From Seison nebaliae (lineage: Eukaryota > Rotifera > Pararotatoria > Seisonacea > Seisonidae): 27,251 nucleotides of DNA. Position 1 is the first letter of the stretch. Every line of letters begins with the position of its first letter. Shown piece by piece: positions 14,141 through 23,689 of this stretch. Below the pieces are notes generated by a model. The model made no database searches. It had not been told where the DNA came from and worked only from the letters and a program-made list of their open reading frames with translations. A program made the translations under genes and the position numbers. The stretch covers positions 1 to 27,251 of the forward strand of contig JALJEE010000871.1 in the NCBI GenBank assembly GCA_023231475.1, written 5' to 3'.

Positions 14141-15105
14141 AAGCCGTTAATGAAAGAAAATTGAATATTGAACAACCAGAACTTTCTGAGAAAATCTTCC
14201 CAGTATATGTTTATTCCATTCGAATTCATTTTCCGTTCCCAAAAAGAAAATTCGAAATGAATTTAAATGAAATTATCTTATCGACGGATCAAGTAATCGA
14301 AGAACAAATCTACAAATCTATATATATATACAAATTTGTATATCTGGTCAGTTTGAGTAGTGTAAGTTCGATACTAATTGAAATAAAAGGAAAAGTTACG
14401 AAGAGAATATTTATACATATTTACATTCATCTTCTTTATCCTCCCCATAACATATCCAACATCACATTAACATTTCAGCAAAATATCAACAAATCATCTC
14501 CCACAATAACATTTTTTCCTCATCGTCTTGTATCATTAGTCTGTTGTGTGTCATCGATGAAGTTACATTAACGATATCGTTAACGTATCTTATCTTCGAC
14601 GTATATTGCGATGCGTCTAAATTAATAAAAGAAAATCCATCTAACTATTCATCAACATTCCACACAATACCAGTAATAGATCGAGTGCAATTAACATATC
14701 CGGTTACTTTAACTGGACAAAAATCATCGACCTCCAGATTTCAATTACGATAACCGGAAATCTTTTCAGGAATTATCCTCACTCCAATTAAAAGGTTAAG
14801 AACTTCTCATTATTCATATAATCATCATATCTTTCAATCAATGATAATATTGCTTAATCATAATCGTTCGTGGCGATTTATTTGAATTATTCAATAAAAT
14901 TTTGAAGACAACTGAACTCACTCGAATTCATGAGATATGTCAATTAATGACAAATTCTGAGGAAATATATTGTGATGATACAATGATACGTATCGGAAAA
15001 ATAAAAATTTTCCTTCATCAACAATTTCTTGATAACCACTTACCATTTTTGCCTGTAGTAATTCTGAGAATTTTGAATACTTTCCTTATTGACGAGGAAA
15101 AATAA
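14141..15105 (+). other. Unassigned coding-like open frames
   Basis: Three plus-strand open frames follow one another: 14141-14571, 14544-14753 and 14902-15105 (the last perhaps from about 14872). They encode sequence with a protein-like mix, for example IILSTDQVIEEQ, IFDVYCDASKLIKENPS, VIDRVQLTYPVTLTGQKSS and HEICQLMTNSEEIYCDDTM. A GTAAGT donor at 14360 and a CAG acceptor at 14475 would join two of them in frame. I could not join all segments by GT-AG introns into one protein, and no ATG is convincing. I recognise no family; a weak arrestin-like feel in the first part is not trustworthy. It may be a degenerate gene, a gene in an unusual exon structure, or chance. Confidence 0.25.
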
Positions 15106-17193
15106 CCGAAATTTTGGTACCTCGAGGGGTGTATATACAAATGAAAGAATAATACTAAAATGAACAGATAAAAAGGTAAAATGAAAAATAGTTTTTTTAC
15201 AATCAATATTATTTCTGATAGAAAAATTCCAGTCAAGTGAGAATTCAAGGAAGAATCGAAGATATACTACTTCCCCATCGCTACAATCTAATATGTTTTC
15301 TCAATCTCTCTATCAAAATGAGAGATCAACGAAATAAAGAAATCTATAAGAAATAAAGGAAAAAAATGTTGCTATTGATCGGTATGAGAAGGAACTGAAT
15401 GGAATGTTCATAATTATAAGAAAGACCTTCAATTCTCTGACATTTTGATCAAGGTTAACGAATAGAATTGGCAATTCAATTATACGGGAAAAAGATATAA
15501 TTCGTTGTTGCTTTCGGCGTATTATCACTGATACTATTCCTCCAAATGAATATTGACTCTTTATTAGGTTCCCATAATCAGCAGATGTCGCTGACTTTTA
15601 TACAATTTCTTGGACTTTACATAGTCTACCGATCGGACATTCTTTGCATTTCTTCATGAAATATTTCTCTATGGAGAAAGTTGTTGGAAGTTGATCTGTA
15701 GATCAAATCCAATCGAATTTGAAGGAAATGACCAAATTCTTTGAAAATTTCCAATCTATGTCTCTATGACATTGGATGAATCTCAATATATTCGAAGGAT
15801 AACTAATTAAATTGTAATTATTTCATAAAATTTTTCATTTAATTAAACTAATCTATCAATTCTCAATCCACATTTTTTAAGCATCACCCCATTTCACACT
15901 CATTTGCCTTGATTATTCTCTGAAGATTGCCATTGAATAAATGGGAATTAACGTGAACTTTCAACATATTTCCATAATGACCTTTTAATCTACTCACAAT
16001 GCACATTTCTTTTACGTATTGTCTGAATGCATGGGGAAAATATTCATAATTTATTATCAATCATCGAATGATCAATTAAACGAGAGAGATACTTTCATGA
16101 AAGTTGTTTTCATATTCGATTGTTGAGAAGAAAAAAAAAAGTTCAAAAGCAGGAATGTTAAGTGAAAGTATGTTAATTGGAAAATATGTGAAATTCTTCA
16201 CTTTCCTACCGAGTAATCATTGAACATTTTTCCTTTATAACCCAATTATAAGTTTCACTGCTAATTATCATCCAAACATCACCTCTCATTGCGTTCCACA
16301 TACCTTCTCTCCGCATGTAACTTGAAATTTTCACGAAATTTTTTTAACATCAATCAAAACTTCTCATCACGTTACATATACGTATATATGTCGTTTGAAA
16401 AATATTTTCAATCTTCAATTTTCCATGGAATTTGACGAGTTCCAAAATATTTTAATGAAACTTTTTTCGTTCAATCTTCAATATATCGGAATGGGCGAAA
16501 GATAATAATTTTATGTCGATATAAAAGAAGAAGATCGTTATCTTTGTAAACTGATACTTTGAATTTAAAGTTAAAACTCATTTTTTCATGGTAAATGCAT
16601 CATTGTTAGAACTGTTGAATCTTTTACACATTCCAATTAATCGAAATGAATTACAATCATTCCAAGAATTTTATTTGTCCAAAAAGGTGTTCTCCGTAAA
16701 TTCTCAACTTAATATAAAATCATTTAATAATTCTTAATAACTTATTTTATCTTATTCTTAATAATAACAGAATAATTTTTACATATCTCTATTAATTCAT
16801 ATAATAATCAATGACTTACATTAATAATGTGTGGCTGTTAAATGTTGTGATATAATGATAAATAAGAAGGAAGAAGTTTCAAGAGAAATATTGGGAGGTA
16901 ATTGATGATAAAATAAATAAATGGACGATAATGGAAAATAGAAAGTGAAAGGTTTTTGGGTAAAGGAGCTTATTGAAAACTGTATAATGTGGAAGTAGTT
17001 CTAGGAAGAATATTATCGATAAGTTGAACGATCAGCTTTGGAAAAGTGAATTATTTGATTAATATATTCAATTCCTTTAAGAATGATGTCACATTACACG
17101 AGAATGCTATGGTTATAATATACAGAAAATTAAAAAAATGAATTGAAACTTTAGTTACAAATATAATTTCCGAATTAATTAGTATTATACCTA
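15106..17193. other. No gene recognised; AT-rich intergenic
   Basis: About 2 kb with no supportable gene on either strand. An ATG at 16588 opens about 50 codons of unremarkable sequence. The right end should contain the promoter of the YccV-like gene. Confidence 0.5.
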
Positions 17194-18060
17194 ATGGCTT
17201 TAAGAGATGTACTACTTCTATGTGTATTATTATTCATAATTCCATTACAATATTATCTCACTGTTATTTATTCATCGAATTCGATGGAGAAACAAATGAC
17301 AGCTCGACGTTTCATCAGGTTTTCATCGAATCATTAAAATTTCTAAAATTCTCGAAGGAAATTTCAAAATTATGGAAACTCTATGAGCAAATTACCACAA
17401 TATTTTTCAATCGCCGCTTTCACTAAATATAAGAATTGGATATTATTGAAATTAGAGATATGGAAATATTTTATTTTTAGTAACGAACTCAGTCGTCGTT
17501 ATTTCAATGTGATGGAAAAGAGATCTTTAGCTATCGAAGTTTCAAATTATAGAAATTTAACAGAAAATAGTTTTTAATATTTTTATTTAATAATTTAATT
17601 TAATTCTTTTCTTTTATTATTTACTGTTGTGAAGATGAAAGGAAATATATAAAGGATCAATTATATCTCGTAGGAGATGTTGTGATGGTGAAAGAAGAGG
17701 TACGAAAGGAGAAAATTCAACGATATCGAGGAGTGATTGTTGGATATGGAGACAAACCGAAAGTTTTTTTTTCGAATTTCTTTTACACAAAAATAAATTT
17801 TATTTGAAGAAACTGAAAGAAAGTTTTAAGGGAATTTGGTATCTGATTTTAGTGGACAGTCGTGATAAGAAATTGGATGAATTGGTAAATATTCCTCAAC
17901 ACATGATCGAACTTGTACTTGCAAGAACTCGAGTTATTTTTCTGATTTGTGAGAATGTCATTTTCATTTGATACAGATTGTTAATACGTATATCTATCAA
18001 TATTTCGATGGATGGAATGGAGGAAGTTATTCGTCAAAATATTTCAAGAATTATTATTAA
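17194..18060 (+). CDS. Membrane-anchored YccV-like (hemimethylated-DNA-binding-like) domain protein
   Basis: Five exons are inferred: 17194-17318, 17358-17569, 17635-17762, 17810-17932 and 17977-18060, for 223 residues. Residues 3-25 (LRDVLLLCVLLFIIPLQYYL) form one hydrophobic segment, a signal anchor or signal peptide. Residues about 113-223 look like the YccV/HspQ beta-barrel: LYLVGDVVMVKEE, RYRGVIVGYGDK (142-153), IWYLILVDSRD (164-174), IPQHMIEL, and a tail YQYFDGWNGGSY-SKYF like the end of this domain in FBXO21. Bacterial HspQ/YccV acts in protease delivery and binds hemimethylated DNA; in animals the domain is known from FBXO21. No F-box or transglutaminase-like part is seen here. Function is unknown; the hydrophobic N-terminus makes a DNA-binding role unlikely. 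The last 17 coding nt overlap the convergent PYM gene. Confidence 0.7.
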
Positions 18061-18764
18061 TTAAATTCTTCTCTCTCAATATCATTTCGATTTTTTCTTT
18101 CCGTTCAATTTTCAATTGCACTTCTGGCATATGTTCAATATTCAGTTCACCATTCGACACTTTCTTACACAATTCTACAATTTGACGATATTGTCTCCTC
18201 AATTTAATGAGATCTTTCTCATCTAATTCATCCATATTTCGATCTTCTAATCTCTTCTCTTCCACTTCTTTCATTGTTGTCTTTTTCAGCGATAAATCAT
18301 CCAATCTCTTTGATAATGAATCAATTGAAGGAGAAATTTTATTCTTATTCTTCTTATTATTCGATGTAGTCGTCACTTTCTTTTTATTTGAAATGTTCTT
18401 TATATTATTCTCTTTCGTCTTATCTTTTTTGGAGTAACCGGGAATATATGTCGATTCACCACCTAAGCCTATAACTTTCGGTAACATTTCGTCTTCGTTT
18501 TGCTTTTCTCGCACATGACGATTGATATATCTGTTTAATGAACATGAAATATTTGGAAGAATTCAATGGAAAACTTTGGAATTTCATCTTGTGGAATATA
18601 ATTGGCCTTGACTCGAATCGGTTTCCGCCAAGTTCCATTCGCTCGTTTCGTACCTGGAATGACATAACATTCTAAAGAATGCAAATTTAATTTATTCAAA
18701 TTAACTCAAATTCAATTAAACCTAATTCCTTATCATAAACAACGTCTTCTCTAAATTCTGCCAT
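18044..18764 (-). CDS. PYM (Partner of Y14 and Mago/WIBG) homologue
   Basis: PYM is a cytoplasmic ribosome-associated protein that strips the exon junction complex by binding the Mago-Y14 dimer. Three exons on the minus strand are inferred: 18722-18764, 18575-18671 and 18044-18530, encoding 208 residues, the usual size. Residues 18-48 ([19 protein letters not shown] then [10 protein letters not shown]) are the Mago-binding N-terminal domain, with GTWRKP and Y-PQ-E-P intact. A lysine-rich low-complexity middle follows. Residues about 154-200 ([20 protein letters not shown]) are the conserved C-terminal coiled region. The second exon would be missed without splicing because an in-frame TAA follows its donor. 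Its coding end lies inside the last exon of the convergent YccV-like gene, so its 3' UTR must run through that gene. Confidence 0.9.
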
Positions 18765-19150
18765 TGTTTTATCGAGTTTATCAGAATCAGAATATTTATG
18801 TCAAAATCAATTGACGGTAGAGCGTAAAAGTTGAATTTCTACTTTTCTCAACTCTTCATTTTGTTCATATTGGAAATATTCGAACTTTAACATCTTTAAG
18901 AGGAAACTTCTTTATTGGATTAGCAATCGACTTACGATTAATTCAACTATTCCAATTAATTATTCTAATCAGATTTTTAATTTTCAAGAATGTTTTAATA
19001 ATTCATACGATAACTAATTCAATTAAATTTTAATCAATTCATTCATACATTATTTTTGAAATGTTTTACATTATGTAAATTATGTTATGTGAAGTAAGAT
19101 AATGCATAAAGAAATCCTTAAATTATTTATTTAAAAATTGCTTTGAGTTG
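18765..19150. other. Intergenic, probable PYM promoter
   Basis: This AT-rich interval separates the divergently read PYM start (18764) from the 3' end of the first USP-like gene. I see no open frame or RNA gene. No core promoter element is distinctive. Confidence 0.5.
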
Positions 19151-19156
19151 TTTATT
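19151..19156 (-). terminator. Polyadenylation signal for the first USP-like gene
   Basis: AATAAA on the minus strand lies 11 nt after the TAA of the gene at 19168-20619. It is unusually close to the stop, implying a very short 3' UTR if used. Confidence 0.4.
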
Positions 19157-19167
19157 CTCCAAATATT

Positions 19168-20619
19168 TTAGTGTTTGTTCATTATTAGAAGTCGACTAAA
19201 AACTGTTTGAGCTTCCAATAGATAACTTGTCACTGTTTCATATTTCAGAAATTCGACGAGTGTTTCACGTTTAACTTTGCTTGGATATTGGTCGTTCAGT
19301 ATCCACCATTCATCTTTGTTCTTTGGTATAATTGCAATTTCATGAGTATTCGCATAAATTGTACTAGAGAAATGTCTGTTTTTTGAGTAATGGTCGCACA
19401 TACTATAAAACAAATTGTTAAGTTTATTGTTGATGTCTGAAAATATTTTCTTCGAGGGATACTTGACATTCATATAACTTACTAAATTCACATGGAAACT
19501 ATTTACGCAATTTTCTAATTTATCTCCTTTGTATTGAAGATGTGGAATTCTAGAATAGAAGAATGATGTGGGTTCATTCAATTGGAGGTTGAAAGATTTG
19601 ATTTTAAATTTTTTCACATCTAACAATCGAATATTAAAGTTCACTAAAGTGTTTCCTTCTTTTAAGAAATTGGGTATGTTTAAGCCCATCGCACACATTG
19701 GTATTCTTAAATCAGTAAAATAGGTTTGATCTTCATTATCTCCGTTACTTGCGACCGTCATAGTCGTAGTAGTTGTATTAGTAGTTCCATAATTTACATC
19801 AAATATTTTTTTGGCTAAATTTGAGTAGAAAGTTGGATGGATTTGAACGTAATTGAGAAGTTCATAATAACTGAATGAAATAAAATTTGGCGAGGTATTT
19901 TTACTTTTTAACCATCGTTCGACTAATTGGAGAGAAGTTGGTGTAAACCACGAAGTTAAAATATCTGGTAGTGGCAAATGATCCCAAAAGTGAGGTATGT
20001 GGTTTTTTTGTAATTCCACCATCAAATTCAAAAATCCACTTTGACTATACCAAGCAAAACTTACGCCTTGTTCTCTTCGTTCAAATGTTATTTTCATCGA
20101 ACTTGATAAAATCGAATTCCAACGATGCCAAGCGAAACCTTTATCTTTCAATCTTGCTATGGCACTGCCACATTCATATTCAGCGATGTATATTGTTTCC
20201 TTTCTTCTAGTTGAGTGACACATTTCTTTATGATGACGTGCTAAATAAAAGTTTCCTCCGAAGCCATAACGTGAATCGATATTCTCAAAGTGTTGTAACA
20301 TACACAATCCACAAGATAAAACTTCGCCATCCGATAACGAATGGGCACGGGAATTATTGGAACAACTATTGGGATCTTGTTGAATGATTTTCATACATTC
20401 TACATATTTTTCTTTCTTTATTGGACGTAAAATCTTAATAATTTCAACCAACTTCTCACTTGAGAATATCATTGAAATAATCGTGTTCGTTAAACATATT
20501 CCTAATTCTTTCGAATTATGCAAAATTGGCATTGCTCCCAAACTCTCATCGTTCAAATCATTTAAAATTTTCCATTTTTCTTCGAATCTGGAATACGTAA
20601 AATTGAATGCTGCTGACAT
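19168..20619 (-). CDS. Diverged USP-like (peptidase C19) protein, copy A
   Basis: This single uninterrupted frame of 483 residues shows about 30-45% local identity by eye to the next gene. Near the N-terminus, ELGICLTNTIISM (residues 38-50) matches the Cys box of ubiquitin-specific proteases, N-T-C-Y-x-N-S-x-L, with Cys42. Near the C-terminus, HEIAIIPKNKDEWWILND (426-443) matches the His box, H-x-x-x-Y...W-x-F-D/N-D, with His426 and Asn442-Asp443, followed by a beta strand TSYLLE where USPs have AYLLFY. The order and the 384-residue Cys-His distance fit a USP fold. The usual oxyanion Asn five residues before Cys is not in place (an NS pair lies seven before). No zinc-binding CxxC fingers are evident. 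No signal peptide is seen. The assignment is inference from motifs; ubiquitin as substrate is not shown. A poly-Thr patch lies near residue 275. Confidence 0.6.
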   Translation of the reverse strand: MSAAFNFTYSRFEEKWKILNDLNDESLGAMPILHNSKELGICLTNTIISMIFSSEKLVEIIKILRPIKKEKYVECMKIIQQDPNSCSNNSRAHSLSDGEVLSCGLCMLQHFENIDSRYGFGGNFYLARHHKEMCHSTRRKETIYIAEYECGSAIARLKDKGFAWHRWNSILSSSMKITFERREQGVSFAWYSQSGFLNLMVELQKNHIPHFWDHLPLPDILTSWFTPTSLQLVERWLKSKNTSPNFISFSYYELLNYVQIHPTFYSNLAKKIFDVNYGTTNTTTTTMTVASNGDNEDQTYFTDLRIPMCAMGLNIPNFLKEGNTLVNFNIRLLDVKKFKIKSFNLQLNEPTSFFYSRIPHLQYKGDKLENCVNSFHVNLVSYMNVKYPSKKIFSDINNKLNNLFYSMCDHYSKNRHFSSTIYANTHEIAIIPKNKDEWWILNDQYPSKVKRETLVEFLKYETVTSYLLEAQTVFSRLLIMNKH

Positions 20620-20867
20620 AAAAACACAAAAAAACTATAAAAACAAAATGAAAAATATAACTTCCTTTGACAAGTGATCTTTTTAAAGATTTTCCTTCTT
20701 TTTTAAAGTTACATTTTAAACTTAATAAAATTAATGATAGATTGTTTTATAATGCACAATTAGAAATAATTGGAAGAAACAATTGGAAGAAATAATTAAA
20801 ATGATTCTGAGATATTTTTCTAAAATCTTATTCTTATATAATAAAAGATTGTCTTTACGTCATGAAA

Positions 20868-22289
20868 TTAACCTACAGTGGTAGTTGTAGTTGAATCAGT
20901 TTTTTCGAAAAAGAATGAATTCACATTCTCTAATTCAATAAAAGTTAAAATATCCTTGATTTCCATTTTAGTTGATTTATCATCATTCATTATCCACCAC
21001 TCAGAATTGTCTCGTTGGATAATGGAGAATTCGTGACACGGCTGACGGACCTTCTCTGCAACTTTCAAATTATGCTCAAAATGATAACAGACATCGAAAA
21101 ATAATCCTTGAAGATCTTTCAGTATTTGAGGTCTGCCCACTGGAAGATGTTCATATATTCTATTTTCTACAATAAAATTCATTGTAAAGTCAATTAGATA
21201 ACGAGTACAATCGGTAGAAGTTGTATTTTTTTGATGACGTTTTGGTATGCTCGCATAAGGAAGAACACGGGGTCGTGTTAAAAAAACATTGAATCCTTTC
21301 AATTTATATCTATCTTCTCCATTGAGAAATTCAAATCCAACGTCGTGTGTTTGCCCTAATCGATTTAATCCTATATCGTCTGGCAAACTCATTCCTTTAT
21401 AAACGTAAGGAATCACCAAATCTGCAAACAATGGCCTACCAGTTGGATTTGTATATGAGTGAACTATCAAATGTACCAAACTGGGGTGAATTTGATTTTC
21501 TGTCGCCCACACCTGATATGATAACGACAGAAATTTCGGCCGAACCTTTTCTTTCTTTATCCATTTTAATGCTTTAGAACGATCTTTCTGCGGAAGGTCT
21601 TTTATTGGATCATTCGGATAAGGTAGAAATTCATAGAAATGAGGATTTCTTTTGACATTGAAATGCGTATTCAAGTATCCTCCTGCACGAAACCATTGAA
21701 GTCCAATTAATTCACCCATAATCAATTCTCTCGGAGCACCAAATAATGAAGTGAGAACTTCTCCGAATCGAGCATAAGCTTGTAAAGTATTTTTAGCATT
21801 TAGTATTGTAGTTATACAGCATTTTTTATCTATCGTACAACCTCCAGCTGATGGATCCACATTTTTCTTACAAGAATTTTTTGGGATCTTTCGATATTCT
21901 TTTGCTAAATAATAATGACCTGCCACACCTAATTCACGATCATAATATGAGTCTTCTAAATGAGTAGAAGTTAATCCTTCAGACAAAACTTTCGCATCGG
22001 AAATTTGATCGTTCGTTCGAAATTTTCTGTTTTTGGGATCAGCTTGAATCTGTAAAATACATTCCTTATATTTCTTTTTATTCACCGGATGTAATCTTTG
22101 AATTAAATCAACGAATTTTCTCGATGAAATTAACATAGCTAATATCGCATTAGTCATACATAGTCCCAAATCCGGTGAGTTGTAAAACCCACATGCTTTA
22201 AATACCTTATTAGGTGGGTAGGCCACATTATCAATGAAAGTCCATTTGGTTCTAGGATCCATATACTTGAGAATTGCATTAGCTTCCAT
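20868..22289 (-). CDS. Diverged USP-like (peptidase C19) protein, copy B
   Basis: An intronless 473-residue frame; the open frame extends 10 codons upstream but the first ATG is at 22289. It parallels copy A throughout: LGLCMTNAILAML (41-53, Cys44) then SSRKFVDLIQRLHPV, IQADP, HYYLAKEY, NPHFYEFLPYP, QIHPS and LKGFNVFL, and finally HEFSIIQRDNSEWWIMND (419-436; His419, Asn435-Asp436) with SFFFEK after it. The conserved Cys, His and Asn/Asp positions in both copies, despite poor similarity between, suggest an active thiol-protease triad of USP type. The Thr-rich tail (STTTTT) ends the protein. The 248 bp gap to copy A and shared orientation indicate tandem duplication. Without a database search, other papain-like families remain possible. 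Confidence 0.6.
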   Translation of the reverse strand: MEANAILKYMDPRTKWTFIDNVAYPPNKVFKACGFYNSPDLGLCMTNAILAMLISSRKFVDLIQRLHPVNKKKYKECILQIQADPKNRKFRTNDQISDAKVLSEGLTSTHLEDSYYDRELGVAGHYYLAKEYRKIPKNSCKKNVDPSAGGCTIDKKCCITTILNAKNTLQAYARFGEVLTSLFGAPRELIMGELIGLQWFRAGGYLNTHFNVKRNPHFYEFLPYPNDPIKDLPQKDRSKALKWIKKEKVRPKFLSLSYQVWATENQIHPSLVHLIVHSYTNPTGRPLFADLVIPYVYKGMSLPDDIGLNRLGQTHDVGFEFLNGEDRYKLKGFNVFLTRPRVLPYASIPKRHQKNTTSTDCTRYLIDFTMNFIVENRIYEHLPVGRPQILKDLQGLFFDVCYHFEHNLKVAEKVRQPCHEFSIIQRDNSEWWIMNDDKSTKMEIKDILTFIELENVNSFFFEKTDSTTTTTVG

Positions 22290-22349
22290 TTTTCGTAGTA
22301 CAAAAGACAAAAAAGACAAAAAATAATTAAACCGAAATTTGAAATCAAA

Positions 22350-22377
22350 CCAAACTCAGGTTTGGAAAATATATATA
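22350..22377 (-). promoter_or_regulatory. Putative promoter of USP-like copy B
   Basis: A TATATATA run (22370-22377) lies about 80 nt upstream of the copy B ATG on its strand. Beside it, 22350-22365 is a perfect inverted repeat, CCAAAC-TCAG-GTTTGG. Position suits a core promoter plus a dimeric binding site, but such words are common in this AT-rich DNA. Confidence 0.3.
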
Positions 22378-22667
22378 ATTTTAAAAAAAAATGGTGGAAA
22401 AAATATTTGACCGGTTTTTTTTCATGAAAACGGCAATGCTCCTTAAAGATCTTGTCCTAGAATCATCAAATTTTAGAATGACTGAATTTCGTAAAAAGAT
22501 GTTTTATTAGAGAATGTTCAATTTTCCATTGAAATTTTATACGAATATTTTTTTTCCTTTTTAAGATATTCGAAAATTCAAAGAGATTATCTTAATGAGG
22601 AGTAAATTTTGATAAATTATAGTACTTATTCATGTGATTTTTCGAAAAGTTTATACATTCAAACAAG
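22378..22667. other. Intergenic; nothing recognised
   Basis: AT-rich spacer between USP-like copy B and the tRNA gene. I see no open frame, RNA gene or transposon end. Confidence 0.5.
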
Positions 22668-22672
22668 AAAAA
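22668..22672 (-). terminator. Pol III T5 terminator for tRNA-Leu
   Basis: Five T residues on the minus strand start six bases after the tRNA 3' end, the expected RNA polymerase III stop. Confidence 0.8.
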
Positions 22673-22677
22673 TAACC

Positions 22678-22760
22678 TGCCAGAAGTGGGGTTCGAACCC
22701 ACGCTCCCTATTGGGAAGTGGAACTTAAGTCCACCGCCTTAACCGCTCGGCCATCCTGGC
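22678..22760 (-). tRNA. tRNA-Leu (anticodon UAA)
   Basis: A complete 83 nt type II cloverleaf on the minus strand. The acceptor GCCAGGA pairs with TTCTGGC (one G-U), discriminator A. The A box is TGGCCGAGCGGT and the B box GGTTCGAACCC. The anticodon stem GTGGA/TCCAC encloses the loop CTTAAGT, anticodon TAA at 22725-22727. A long variable arm (CCCAATAGGG stem) is typical of leucine tRNA. There is no intron and no encoded CCA, as usual for an animal nuclear tRNA. Confidence 0.97.
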
Positions 22761-23689
22761 ACATATATACAATTGAAGAATCAATAATTATTGTTTATGT
22801 GACAACGGACGATAAGGATCTGAATCCTAAAAAAAACAAATTTTTAAATCTAAAATTTAACTTAAACAAATGATAGATATTTTCCTTATTTAAACTTTCT
22901 TTTAATATTTATACAAGATGCAAAGGAGATATTTTAATTAATCATTTTTCATTCAACAATTCATAATCATCATCAACTCTTATCTTATTATTAATAATTA
23001 GCATTTCGATAGATAAAATTTAACAAAATCATTTATTTGGATTGATTGAGAATGTTCATGAATTTGTTCAACAACAATCTTTCAAACAGATAAGGAATTT
23101 TACTGTTTAATAGTTACTTCGAAAAACATCAGCTCGGTTTGTGTTATATTTTCTAAATAATATGTCATTATAGGATTTCCATTATTAATCGATTATTGAT
23201 GTTAATTCAATTTGATAAATCAACGATAATTTACTTAAGCCTAATTGTAACTTCTTGGTAAACAAACAATGTCCAATTATATAGACATTTGCTTACGTTT
23301 GTTTATATTCAACTGATAATTTATTAAAAGTTTTTCATGGAAACTATGCACAATATAATTATCTATCCTATATTCATTATTTTTTGGTATATTATGTACT
23401 TTTTATTTGTTGATTTCAAATGGAAATTGAATCATCAAATGATTACAAGTTTTCTGCCATTATATTTCTATAACTTGTTTATTTAAATTTTCCAATGAAC
23501 CATACGTATGAGCATTTGAATAGTATAACACAACATTTTTTTCACAATAGTTTCAGGGTCAAAACTGTTTATACTTATGTAACTAACGTAACTATGGTTA
23601 CATATTCTAGTCTTCTAGTGCTTATAGGCAACGATCACTGCTGAAATATTAAAAGCGCTAGTCTTCTCAGTTTCAATTTTGCTTCAAAA
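22761..23689. other. Intergenic; promoter region of the NACHT/WD gene
   Basis: About 930 bp without a gene. It holds an imperfect inverted repeat with two forkhead-like sites (23259-23305) and a direct repeat CTAGTCTTCT at 23607-23616 and 23658-23667, the second 23 bp before the ATG of the next gene. No other feature is recognised. Confidence 0.5.
23259..23305. promoter_or_regulatory. Inverted pair of forkhead-like sites
   Basis: TAAACAAAC (23259-23267) and its inverse GTTTGTTTA (23297-23305) form the outer arms, with AATGTC and GACATT in the inner arms, offset by a few bases. The left arm is preceded by G, giving GTAAACAAAC, the core recognised by Fox proteins. It lies about 385-430 bp upstream of the NACHT/WD gene. 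A regulatory role is inference. Confidence 0.35.

Noticed and set aside
16370-16395. ACATATACGTATATATG near-palindrome
   Set aside because: Imperfect, AT-driven, and a similar word occurs at about 10710 without any linked feature.
16588-16690. Possible first exon starting MVNASLLELLNLLHIP
   Set aside because: No downstream exon joins it convincingly and no family is recognised.
19971-20210. Plus-strand open frames inside the USP-like genes (also 20384-20677 and 21347-21577)
   Set aside because: These are antisense shadows of the long minus-strand frames, with no motifs of their own.
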